DNA of 64,000 nucleotides, from contig NC_134400.1 in the NCBI RefSeq assembly GCF_050003625.1, forward strand, positions 53,882,066 through 53,946,065, given 5' to 3'. The position numbers and the translations under genes were made by a program. The DNA comes from Haematobia irritans (lineage: Eukaryota; Arthropoda; Insecta; Diptera; Muscidae). The notes under the pieces were generated by a model that saw only the letters and a program-made list of their open reading frames with translations, was not told the origin of the DNA and ran no database searches. This document shows positions 1 to 11,426 of this stretch, one piece after another (position 1 is the first letter of the stretch; every line of letters begins with the position of its first letter).

Positions 1-523
1 TGTGTTTATACATTTGATGGGCACGATGTAAATATGGAATGATTTCTTATTGTTGAAATTGAACCAAACTAGAGTGTGTAAAAATATGTGATGTTTGCTT
101 GCACGACATTATAAATACAAATAAACAATGAATTAGTTTATAAATAAATAAAAACAAATAAATAAAGTTGATTTTGTGTTTTCTTTTCTCAAGTGGCGTC
201 CTTTTTCCGACGACGAAAAAAGTTTTTTCATAAAAATCAAAACATTTTAGGTTGTGGCCATGTTCTTTTAACTAGAAGAAAAACATTTTTGACGAATAAC
301 ATAACATTTTAGATCGTGACCATTGTCTTTTAATGGAAACAAAATTCTTTTTATCAATATAATAACATTTTAGATGAGGACAATTGTATTTTTCTTAGAA
401 CCATGTTCACTGAGCCAACATGGTTGCAGGTTAAAATGTTACATGGTCGCCGCAAAAATAGCTGCTATCATATTATTTTGCTCTTTGAATATGATTGTGA
501 CAATCATGTTTCTTCTCTGCGTG
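1..523 (-). mobile_element. FB1 TA element, truncated by window start
   Basis: This is the reverse complement of 1305-1820 at high identity. It ends ...TTCTTCTCTGCGTG next to TA, matching the CACGCAGAGAAG start of the other copy. The body carries several loosely repeated units built on ACATTTTAGATxGTGxCCATG. No coding sequence is visible. Confidence 0.75.
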
Positions 524-1139
524 TATAATTTAATAGAGAAGTGGTAAGTTTTCTTTTAAAATGTGGCTTTCTTTTCACTAGAATATTTAAATTTTTATGA
601 CCTTTTATTATCAAAATTACATGTTTTTAATACCTTATTTTAGTATTACATTAATCAAATATTTTTGGAAACCAATTTAATATTTTTATTGTAAAAAACA
701 AATATTTAATTTCAGAATAACAATTTGGAAACATTTATATGAATTGGTAAGCTTTCTTTAACATTCTTTTAACCAGAATATTTAGTTTTTTTATGCATAT
801 TATTTCTTTAATTAGATTTTTTGGAAACCAATTTAATGTAAAAAATAAATATTTAATTTCAGAGTATCCCCAAATGAATTTCGATAACTTTTTAACCTCA
901 GCGTACAATTTAATAGAGAATTGGTAAGTTTTATATTAAAACTTTGGCTTTCTTTTGACAAGAATATTTATTGTATTATGTCCTTCACATCGATAACAAC
1001 ACAGTTTTATGAGTTAATATATTACTTAATTCATTATTTCTCTAATTGTTTCAGGTACAAACTTTGTGAGATACGTTTATCTAAGAAAAGTTGAATTCCT
1101 TACACCATTTAAAAAAATGCCCCCAAATATGGTAAGTTA

Positions 1140-2801
1140 CACTCAAAAAAAAGTGAACTCTCTATTTCACTAAAGCCAATTTAACTTTATATTAGTTCAT
1201 AGAATCATTATGTTTGGAAAAATTTACTTTACTCAAATAATTTTTTGCGTACGTTAGTTAAATGAACTAAAAAACAGGAAAAAATTATACAAAAATAAAG
1301 CATACACGCAGAGAAGAAACATGATTGCCACAATCATATTCGAAGAGCAAAATAATATGATAGCAGCTATTTTTGCGGCGACCATGTAACATTTTAACCT
1401 GCAACCATGTTGGCTCAGTGAACATGGTTCTGAAAAATACAATTGTCCTCATCTAAAATGTTATTATATTGATAAAAAGAATTTTGTTTCCATTAAAAGA
1501 CAATGGTCACGATCTAAAATGTTATGTTATTCGTCAAAAATGTTTTTCTTATAGTTAAAAGAACATGGTCACAACCTAAAATGTTTTGATTTTTATGAAA
1601 AAACTTTTTTCGTCGTCGAAAAAAGGACGCCACTTGAGAAAAGAAAACACAAAATCAACTTTATTTTTTTTATTTATTTATAAACTAATTCATTGTTTAT
1701 TTGTATTTATAATGTCGTGCAAGCAAACTTCACATATTTTTATACACTCTAGTTTGGTTCAATTTCAACAATAAGTAATCATTCCATATTTACTTCGTGC
1801 CCATCAAATGTACAAACGCAGACATCATGTAACTGCAAATAAAAATAAAGTATACCATATATCAAAATGCAGACCAAAAACCAGGTATAGTTTTTTCAAT
1901 TACACTTTCCTTTTTTGTATTCACATAAAACCACGTGCCATTTCTGAATAAATAAATTAACACAAAACACAATAATTCCGTATTCTCCGTCCATTCCAAG
2001 AAACAATCAACACACGACTGACGCGCAAAATGAAAATCGTGTGTACCTGCTCAATGTTTTTATAAAATTCTTGTCGCTGCAAAAAAATTAAAAAATTAAA
2101 TGGTCACGAAAACAATGTACATGGTCTTTATGGCCATGTAATGGTTGTAGACATGTCTATACGTAAACTATAAAAATACTTTTTTCTCTGCAAAAAAGTA
2201 AAAAAATTGAATGGTCAGATACATGATTTTCCTGACCATATAATGGTCTCAAATTCTATCATTTAAATAATAGAACATGTTTGCGGCATTTGAGAACCAT
2301 TTAAATGCTTATTGCCAACATATATTTTTCTCCGCTCGAAAATTATTTTTACAAAGACAAAATACATGGTTTTCGCGACAATTACATACTCTAAATAAGC
2401 ATTAAATGGATGCGGCAACCATGTCCAAACATGTTTTTTCTGTGCGTGTAAAGGTTTCCTAATTTCGTATTTCTCACAAAATAGTTCATTATTTCTTTAA
2501 ATTTGTAAATTTTACCAAAAATGTGTCCATCATGAACTTAGTATGGCACTAAAGACATTCTTGCAATTTTGAACTCCAAGATTTCTCTTAAAACTACAAA
2601 ATTTTCTTTAACAAGTGCAAAAACTTAGTTATGTCTAATAAATTTTCTTGAATTTGTCGAAAAATATTTACCTATTTTTACCATATCGGAGTGATGCCAG
2701 CGCTTGTAATACTGTTTAGTTAAAATTTTCTAAAAAAATTCAAAATTTTCTAAAATTAATCGAAAGTTATCTTTCCTGGTGGGTTCACTGTTTTTTCAGT
2801 G
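1140..2801. mobile_element. TA element U, inserted in J
   Basis: Termini are CACTCAAAAAAAAGTGAAC (left) and GGTTCACTGTTTTTTCAGTG (right), flanked by TA at 1138-1139 and 2802-2803. Removing it joins ...GGTAAGT-TA-CAAGCTAATTT, which is the uninterrupted sequence of the other cassette-family copies. It contains the FB1 copy at 1305-2448. No ORF of note. Confidence 0.75.
1305..2448 (+). mobile_element. FB1 TA element, apparently complete
   Basis: Starts CACGCAGAGAAGAAACATG and ends CATGTTTTTTCTGTGCGTG, flanked by TA at 1303-1304 and 2449-2450. Both subterminal regions are dense in CATGGT/ACCATG motifs. The body is non-coding. It lies in opposite orientation to the copy at 1-523, so the two together resemble a foldback. 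Confidence 0.75.
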
Positions 2802-3478
2802 TACAAGCTAATTTAAAGAGATTAAAAATTATATTTTATTACATGTTAATTTTTAACAATTTTCATTATTCCTTCCATTTTTTCAGCAAGATATGTGAAT
2901 ATACTAACGATGAATAAAAAACTAAGGGAAAGTCAAAATGTCTAAATAGCGAGTTAAAATAAACTACTTTCTTGTTCCACGTGGTCATAATTTTTATTCA
3001 CAAAAACATTGTATTAAGAACTCTCATCATAAGTTTTTATAATAAAGTACTTTTGCTTAAAGAAAGTTGAATTTTAATGTATGAAAATTTCCATAATAGT
3101 AAAACGGGTTGTTGTTCCTTTAATTATTTAATTTCACTGTACTGTGAAATGATTGATTTAAAAATAGTTTAGTCGTCGACATTTTAAGGAGACTGTTAAC
3201 CACTTTTTATTATGGGGTTTCCCAAAAAATAAGCAGGTAAACCAAAATAATACTGACTTTTTAACTTGGTAGGGGTATATAAATCTTATGGTGTTGTAAA
3301 AATGAACTAAAATACAATGTTATAGATTAACTAAAATTTAAGAGAATTATAAACTAGACAAGTTGAAAAAAATCTTAAGGGCTAAATCATGGTCAATATT
3401 ACTACAGTTTAGTTCATTTTGCAATGGAAAAGGGTTCACTGTTTTTTCAGTGTACATATGAATCAAATGAAATGAATC

Positions 3479-4050
<572 letters not shown>

Positions 4051-4989
4051 GAACTATTTGGAACCACTGTGCGTCGCCTTGAAACAGCATACAATCCAAT
4101 CATTAGATATGTGTACGGTATCAAACGCTTTGATAGTTGTGCTGCGTACACTAAATATCTTTATGGTGTAGAATTTGCGCAACAGTTAAACGTCAGACGG
4201 TTAATTTTGCTGCAAAAGATTATCTACACCCAGGGCTGCCAATAAAATTTAAAGAAAAATCGTCACTTTTTTCGATAAAAATCGTCATAATCGGCACTTA
4301 CATTTTAAAAATCGTCAAAAAAAACGGCAATATAAATAATATTAAAATTAAACATATTTTTTGGGTAAACACAAAACAGAAGTATTTATTTCACATAGAA
4401 AACAGAAAATTAATGTACACAAATATGCATTTCAATATAATAAAATGCAAAGAAATTACGTTTGTATACAAATAACATTAACATAAAAATCATTTTCTAT
4501 TTAAACAAAAATATTTCGTAATTTTTGTATAAAAATGTATTTTTCTAAAACGTTGTTATTAATAGAGTAACATTTTTATTTAAAAATTAACTATTTTGAA
4601 ACTCAAAAAAAAGTGCGTTGTCTTGATGAAAAATAATTTTTTCGTGTTGTAAGCCAGGACGTTTTTCTCGAATTTGTACAAAAAAAAGTCTTGTAAATTT
4701 AAGGACCATTTTAACTTCCACATAGTTCAACAAATTTACTGTAATATAGTTCATTTTTCGTAACCACAACGAAAATTAACTTAGCTAAAGGAAAACTTAT
4801 AAAAATTCAGTAAATGTTTTTTAGTTCACTAACTACGAAATGGGAAGGATTTTTCCTTAAATGAATTTCCAACACAGTAGTCAATGCATCGTTGATTCTA
4901 TTATAAAAATACATGGGCAATATAAAAATCTTACTACGAAATGTGGACAATTTACTAAGAAAAAATTATGTTTGGAAAAAATTTTTGTA

Positions 4990-5966
4990 CACGGATGAAA
5001 AAGACTGTTTTCATATGTTTGGCTATGAACATAATATGTTTGGAACACAAATTTGTAAACACAATATTTTTGAGTGCAAGCATATAATGTTCATAAACTA
5101 GCATAACATGTTTGGGACATATATGTTAATATGTTAGAACATATTATGTTTGGGACATAAAATGTTTTTAAATATAATATGCTTGGATGCAAACATATAT
5201 TAATTTAGAAATAGCCTTTAAACATATATGTATCTAGTAGCTTGGAGCGCTATTTAACAGGGAGCGATATTGAATTAAGTTGGTGGTTGTTGCTTGTTAT
5301 TACAAAATTAACATTTTATTTTTCCTTGGGCAATTGATCAGCTACTTCTTTGATCCTTACAAACTGTGTGGTCCGCTGTTCGAATCCCCGTCCGGCAAAA
5401 GGTAAAATTAAAATAAAAAAAAAAAATCATACAATTGAATAATTTCTTCTACAATGTTTGTATTACAGAAAAAGGTGCTAAGAACTAAAAAATTTCGTGG
5501 AAGTGAGAAAGATGTGGGGGAATATACAATTGGGCAGAAACAAAATTTTGAGCATTCAGGTCGAAAACCTACGTTGTTAGCACCTATATTACCTGTTTAT
5601 TTTCATAATTCATTATGATTGTAAATATATATAAATAAATAAAATTTTGAGCACAATATTGTTTGGGAGAATTTTTTTAAGCATATAATATTTTTGGGTG
5701 CAAAATACTTCCAAACATATTATATGTTCACATAATAACATATTGTTTTTTGGAAGACAACATTATTGAATTTGGATGCAAAAATACAAAATGTTTGGAA
5801 CTTAGACTACCCAAACATATATTGTTTAGACCAATATGCTTTCAAACATATTATATATTGGAAGAGATCAAACATATAAATGTTTGGGCAATAGCCAAAA
5901 ATGTATATGCTTGAAGCAAAATATGTTTGGGAGTATATGTTACAGAAGCGATTTTTTGTGAGCGTG
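4990..5966 (-). mobile_element. TATGTTTG MITE, complete copy 1
   Basis: Starts CACGGATGAAAAAGAC and ends ATTTTTTGTGAGCGTG, flanked by TA (4988-4989, 5967-5968). Inverse orientation of the copy at 15266-16201. Both flanking thirds are filled with near-palindromic TATGTTTGG/CCAAACATA motifs. The centre carries a tRNA-derived stretch with an A-rich tail. No protein is encoded. Confidence 0.85.
5323..5430 (+). repeat. tRNA-derived stretch with A-rich tail inside the MITE
   Basis: A perfect B-box core GTTCGAATCC lies at 5378-5387, preceded about 40 bp upstream by a weak A-box-like CAGCTACTT, and followed by CCCGTCCGGCAAAAGG and an A-rich tail. The acceptor and T stems do not pair well, so this is a tRNA relic or SINE-like piece, not a working tRNA gene. 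The same block occurs in reverse at about 15765-15872. Confidence 0.55.
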
Positions 5967-6073
5967 TAGTAAAAATTAACTTAACGACATACCGATTCGT
6001 ATGATGGCTACCAAGAGATTATTTCCCTTTTTATTATAAGTTGCAGTGTTTTTCCTCACATTGAAAATTTTAG

Positions 6074-6082
6074 ATAAAGTAG
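6074..6082. repeat. Target-site duplication of the RNase-H LINE
   Basis: ATAAAGTAG at 6074-6082 is repeated at 8975-8983, on either side of the minus-strand LINE. It may extend to 12 bp with one mismatch. Confidence 0.65.
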
Positions 6083-8974
6083 GTTAGGTTAGGTTAAAGT
6101 GGCAGCCCGATTAAGATTCAGGCTCACTTAGACTATTCAGTCCATTGTGATACCACATTAACTAAAAGTACCTATTACATATGGGCACTTCTAGTTTTAA
6201 CCGTTGAACCTTCTCGATTATTTTCTTCTGTTGAACCAACCAGATTGTTCCAAAAACATTAGCAGACTGCTTACGTTAACGTTTTCCAGGTCCGCTAGTA
6301 ATCTGAAGCTATATGCCCCTAAAATTTGCTTACGCCTTACACAAAATGCAGGACACTCACACAAGAGGTGTTTTATTGATTCCTTTTCCTCCGCATCATG
6401 ACAGCTCATACAATAGTCATTATACTTCGCACCAATAGTTTTTGCAAAATCGCCTATCAGGCAGCGACCCGTTATAGCAGATATCAGGAGTGATATCTGG
6501 CGTCTCGAGAACACTAGCATATCTAGTGTGCGGTTTAAGTTTAAAGATTAAGTTTTATTTGCTTGGTGTCGTTACAACCCTTACAATTCTCCCATCGAAC
6601 ATTTGCCATCATGACAGCCTTCTCACGCAGTAAGAGCTTGCAGGTAGACAGAGGCACACCAACAGATTCTAGTTCCCCTGGAATATGTAAGGTAGTTCCT
6701 AGCCTTGGTAGCTCATCTGCTTCGCAGTTCCCCGGTATGTTCCTGTGGCCAGGCACCCATATTAGGTGAATATTGTGCTGCTCAGCCATCTCATTGAGAG
6801 ATTTGCGGCAGTCGATGGCCGTTTTCGAGTTGAGGAACACATAGTCCAAGGATTTTATTGCAGGTTGACTGTCTGAGTATATATTAATGCCAATATTGCT
6901 TGGAGCATTACTTCTCAGCCAATTCACCACTTCTCTTATTGCTAATATTTCAGCCTGAAAAACACTACAGTGATCAGGTAATCTTATCGCTCTTCGAAGT
7001 TCCAGATCTTTAGAATATACTCCGAAACCCACTTGGCCATCCAATTTGGAGCCATCAGTGTAGAAATCTATATATCTTTTATTTGCCGGGGTCCGTGTAC
7101 ACCACGCCTCACTGTTGGGAATTAGAGTCTCAAACTTTTTGTCGAAAAGTGGACTCGCCAAAGTGTAATCCACTACGTTAGGCACATCTGGCATTATTTT
7201 GAGGACCGAACTGTGACCGTAACTTTTTTCCGACCACAGCGATAGCTCGCGCAACCGCACAGCCGTTGTTGCAGCTGACTGTTTGGCCAAAATGTCTAAA
7301 GGCAATAGATGCAGTATGACACTAAGGGAGTTTGTTCCTGTCTTGCTGAATGCACCTGAGATACACAAGCACGCCATACGCTGAACTTTGTCTAAACTTG
7401 TCGGCTGGTGAAGTGCCGGCCACCAGACTACAACACCATATAGCATTATAGGTCTAACCACTGCCGTGTATAGCCAATGTACAATTTTTGGTTTTGGTCC
7501 CCACTTTTTCCCTATTGCCTTTTTGCACGAGTATAAAGCTACCGTTGCTTTCTTCAATATTAAGCTTAAAGTTCAGCTTCCTGTCCAAAATAACGCTAAG
7601 GTATTTTGCACACTCCCTAAAGGGAATTTCAATAGAACTCCTCCTTGAGGAGTGCCTCTGTTCACATACCTTTGTATGTTTGCTTGTCCTAGTGTGGCTG
7701 AAATGCGTCTCTTCCTTAGAAGTTAGTCTAACAGCCTAAGTATACCTGGATCAACATTCAGAGTTGTCAGTCCATCCAATTTCGAGCTCGGACGGACGTT
7801 ATTGAACGCCCCCTCGATGTCTAGAAATGCCACGATTGTGTATTCTTTGACAGATAGTGAGCTTTCAATAAAGTTGACTAGTTCATGTAATGCGGTCTCA
7901 GTAGACCTGCCTTTCGAGTATGCATGTTGTCGTTTCGAGAGCAAACTTGAATCGACGCTAGTTCTAAGATAAATATCTATCATCCTCTCCAGAGTCTTAA
8001 GTAGGAATGATGATAAGCTGATTGGTCGGAAATCCTTCGCATTCGAGTGAGAGGCTTTTCCCGCTTTAGGTATGAAAACGACTTTTGATTCTCTCCACTT
8101 TCGTGGAATATATGCTAAGTTGATACATCCTATATATATCGCCGACAACCAGGGGATAATTCTTTCAGTCACTGCTTGTAACTCCGCCGGAGTAATTCCA
8201 TCAGGTCCGGGGGATTTGAATGATCCAAAGCTATTTAACGCCCATTTTATTCTAGATTCTGATACAATTTTCTCGATAGGAAACGACCGCTGAGCCACTG
8301 TGGCACCGCCAGTGCATGGTTCAACAGTCTGATTTCCGGGAAAATGTGTGTCCAATAGTACCTCCAGCGTCTCCTCACTGGACGTTGTCCAATTGCCCTC
8401 CGATGTTTTAATGAAACCTGGAGCGGAGCTCGTGGATGCTAGCACCTTCCGTAGTCTGGATGCCTCGGACGTATTCTCAATGCTGCTGCAGTAATCATTC
8501 CAAGAGTTATGCTTAGCCTTTCTCAGTTCTCGCTTGTACCCTCTCAGATTCTTCTTGTAAGCGTCCCAATCCACAGGAGCTCTGGTGGACTTTGCTTTGT
8601 TAAAGAGCTTCCTGCACGATTTCCTAATATTACCTAACTCCGTAGACCACCATGGTGGTCGATTTTCCCCCTTGGCTTCCCTTTAGTGCATGCAGCTTTC
8701 AGTGAAATGTTGAAGGCCTTAGTAATCCTCTCCACTGCGTGTTCGATAACTTGCACAGTGCTCATATTTGTCTCTGGTATTTCCGGTATCATCATATTGA
8801 ACGATTCCCTATACCTATTCCAGTCAGCTTTCCTAACATTTGGCGGAAATATGGTCTTGGTGGTATGAACATCAAATTTGAAACTGATGTAGCGATGATC
8901 TGAGAAGCTGTGTTCACTTAAAACATGCCACTCAGATAACATTTCATTCAGTTCTTGCGAGGCCAAGGTGATAT
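6083..8974 (-). pseudogene. RNase-H-bearing LINE ORF2 (endonuclease-RT-RNase H), 5'-truncated and internally deleted
   Basis: Reading down the minus strand: the end of the apurinic-type endonuclease (FSDHRYISFKFD, about 8900-8870), an RT domain (SPGPDGITPAEL, RKWRESKVVFIPKAGK, DFRPISL, FLDIEGAFNNV; 8574-7723) and GTPQGGVL near 7654-7632. The sequence then jumps to CAKYLSVILDRKLNF, so the RT YADD block is deleted. Next come the connection region, RNase H (FYTDGSKLDGQVG, YSDSQPAIKSL, WVPGHRNIPGNCEADEL; about 7080-6700) and, after a frameshift near 6530, a Cys-rich C-terminus (CLIGDFA, YCMSCHDAEE, HLLCECPAF; 6520-6330). The 3' end carries CCTAA repeats next to the target duplication. Domain order fits I/LOA/R1-group LINEs; exact clade unresolved. 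Dead copy. Confidence 0.85.
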
Positions 8975-9018
8975 ATAAAGTAGAATAAAAAGAAGTTAAT
9001 AATCCTTGACGGGTGTAT

Positions 9019-9560
9019 ATCGCTCACAAAAAATCGCTTCTGTAACATATACTCCCAAACATATTTTGCTTCAAGCATATACATTTTTGGGTATTACCCA
9101 AACATTTATATGTTTGATCTCTTCCAATATATAATATGTTTGAAAGCATATTGGTCTAAACAATATATGTTCGGGTAGTCTAGGTTCCAAACATTTTGTA
9201 TTTTTGCATCCAAATTCAATAATGTTGTCTTCCAAAAAACAATATGTTATTATGTGAACATATAATATGTTTGGAAGCATTTTGCACCCAAAAATATTAT
9301 ATGCTTAAAAAAATTCTCCCAAACAATATTGTGCTCAAAATTTTATTTATTTATTTATATATTTACAATCATAATGAATTATGAAAATAAACAGGTAATA
9401 TAGGTGCTAACAACATAGGTTTTCGACCTGAATGCTCAAAATTTTGTTTCTGCCCAATTGTATATTCCCCCACATCTTTCTCACTTCCACGAGATTTTTT
9501 AGTTCTTAGCACCTTTTTCTGTAATACAAACATTGTAGAAGAAATTATTCAATTGTATGA
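9019..9560 (+). mobile_element. TATGTTTG MITE, 3'-truncated copy 2
   Basis: Begins CGCTCACAAAAAATCGC and follows the same order as the copy at 15266-16201, up to TTCAATTGTATGATTTTT. There it abuts the mini-me-like repeat and does not resume. The tRNA-derived part is therefore lost. Confidence 0.75.
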
Positions 9561-11426
9561 TTTTTATACCCTCCATCATAGGATGGGGGTATATTAACTT
9601 TGTCATTCCGTTTGTAACACATCGAAATATTGCTCTAAGACCCCATAAAGTATATATATTCTGGGTCGTGGTGAAATTCTGAGTCGATCTAAGCATGTCC
9701 GTCCGTCCGTCTGTTGAAATCACGCTAACTTCCGAACGAAACAAGCTATCGACTTGAAACTTGGCACAAGTAGTTGTTATCGATGTAGGTCGGATGGTAT
9801 TGAAAATGGGCCATATCGGTCCACTTTTAAGTATAGCCCCCATATAAAGGGACCCTCAGATTTGGCTTGTGGAGCCTCTAACAGAAGCATATTTCATCCG
9901 ATCCGGCTGAAATTTGGTATATGGTCCCTAACAACCATGCAAAAATTGGTCCACATCGGTCCATAATTATATATAGCCCCCATATAAACCGATCCCCAGA
10001 TTTGGCTTCCGGAGCCTCAAAGAGAAGCAAATTTCATCCGATCCGGCTGAAATTTGGTACATGATGTTGGTATATGGTCTCTAACAACCGTGCAAAAATT
10101 GGTCCATATCGGTCCTTAATTATATATAGCCCCCATATAAACCGATCCCCAGATTTGGCTTGTGGAGCCTCTAAGAGAAGCATATTTCATCCGATCCGGC
10201 TGAAACTTGGTACATGGTGTTAGTATATGGTCTCTAACAACCATGCAAAAATTGGTCCACATCGGTCCATAATTATATATTCACCCCATATAAACCGATC
10301 TCCAGATTTGGCTTGCGAAGCCTCAAAGAGGAGCAAATTGCATCCGATCCGGCTGAAATTTGGTACATGGTATTGGTATATGATCTTTAACAACCGTGCA
10401 AAAATTGGTCCACATCGGTCCATAATTATATATAGCCCCATATAAAACATTCTCCAGATTTGACCTCCGGAGCCTCTTGGAGGAGCAAAATTCATCCGAT
10501 CCGGTTCAAATTAGGCACGTGGTGTTAGTATATGGTCGCTAACAACCATACCAAAATTGGTCCAATCACACAAAAATTGGTCCATATCGGTTCATAATCA
10601 TGGTTGCCACTAGAGCCAAAAATAATCTACCAAAATTTTATTTCTATAGAAAATTTTGTCAAAATTTTATTTCTATAGAAAATTTTGTCAAAATTTTATT
10701 TCTATAGAAAATTTTGTCAAAATTTTATTTCTATAGAAAATTTTGTCAAAATTTTATTTCTATAGAAAATTTTGTCAAAATTTTATTTCTAGAGAAAATT
10801 TTGTTAAAATTTTGATTCGGTTCATAATAAAATTTTCATCATTGTCAAAATTTTATTTCTATAGAAAATTTTGTCAAAATTTTATTTCTATAGAAAATTT
10901 GTTCAAATTTTATTCGGTTCATAATCATGGTTGCCACTCGAGCCAAAAATAATCTACCAAGATTTTATTTCTATAGAAAATTTTGTCAAAAGTTTATTTC
11001 TATAGAAAATTTTGTTAAAATTTTATTTCTGTAGAAATTTTTGTCAAAATTTTCTTTCTATAGAAAATTTTGTCAAAATTTTTAATTCTATAGAAAATTT
11101 TGTGAAAATTTTATTTCTATAGAAAATTTTGTTAAAATTTTATTTCTGTAGAAAATTTTGTCAAAATTGTATGTCTACTTTGTCAAACTGAATTATATAC
11201 GTATTGGATCGATCTTTTTTGATTTAATATATACCACGTATGGACTTACATACAATTTAGAAGATGGTGTTAGGAGGTTTTAAGATACCTTGCCATCGGC
11301 AAGCTTTACCGCAACTTAAGTAATTCGATTGTGGATGGCAGTGTTTAGATGAAGTTTCTACGCAATCCATGATGGAGGGTACATAAGCTTCGGCCTGGCC
11401 GAACTTACGGCCGTATATACTTGTTT
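9561..11426. mobile_element. mini-me-like repeat, copy 1
   Basis: Starts TTTTTATACCCTCCATCATA and ends GGCCGTATATACTTGTTTT. It holds the (GTCC/GTCT)n proto-microsatellite near 9697-9714 beside TATATATATTC, the layout described for dipteran mini-me elements. Between about 9808 and 10570 there are tandem 153-bp units (AATTATATATAGCCCCCATA marks each). A 29-bp minisatellite block follows. Short open frames across it are periodic artefacts. Confidence 0.75.
10608..11170. repeat. 29-bp minisatellite block (ATTTTATTTCTATAGAAAA)
   Basis: The unit CAAAATTTTATTTCTATAG plus AAAATTTTGT repeats many times, interrupted by GGTTCATAATCATGGTTGCC and CACTCGAGCCAAAA at about 10915-10945. The same array type with GTTACCACTCG/GTGGCAACCG ends occurs at 20030-20420, so it is probably its own repeat family lodged in the mini-me-like element. 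Confidence 0.8.

Larger units (their letters stand above)
1..3452 (+). mobile_element. Cassette-family TA element J (left end outside window), interrupted
   Basis: Right end is ...TTCACTGTTTTTTCAGTG followed by TA (3453-3454), the same terminus as full copies at 33040-35752 and 57777-60857. From 526 it shows exon-like cassettes of about 60 bp flanked by ATTTCAG and GTAAG, for example around 870-925. It is interrupted by an FB1 copy ending at 523 (target TA 524-525) and by element U (1140-2801), after which the body resumes at 2802 with the last cassette (CAG near 2885) and an AATAAAG signal near 3041. No open protein is preserved. Confidence 0.7.

Noticed and set aside
1..1820. A single large foldback element with arms of about 520 bp
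   Set aside because: The arms are two separate FB1 copies with their own TA sites (524-525; 1303-1304 and 2449-2450), one inside element U.
5323..5400. Functional tRNA gene
   Set aside because: Only the B-box region fits; the acceptor and T stems do not pair and the block sits inside a MITE.
10620..11165. CRISPR-like regular repeat array
   Set aside because: Direct 29-bp tandem minisatellite with no unique spacers, in a eukaryotic repeat.
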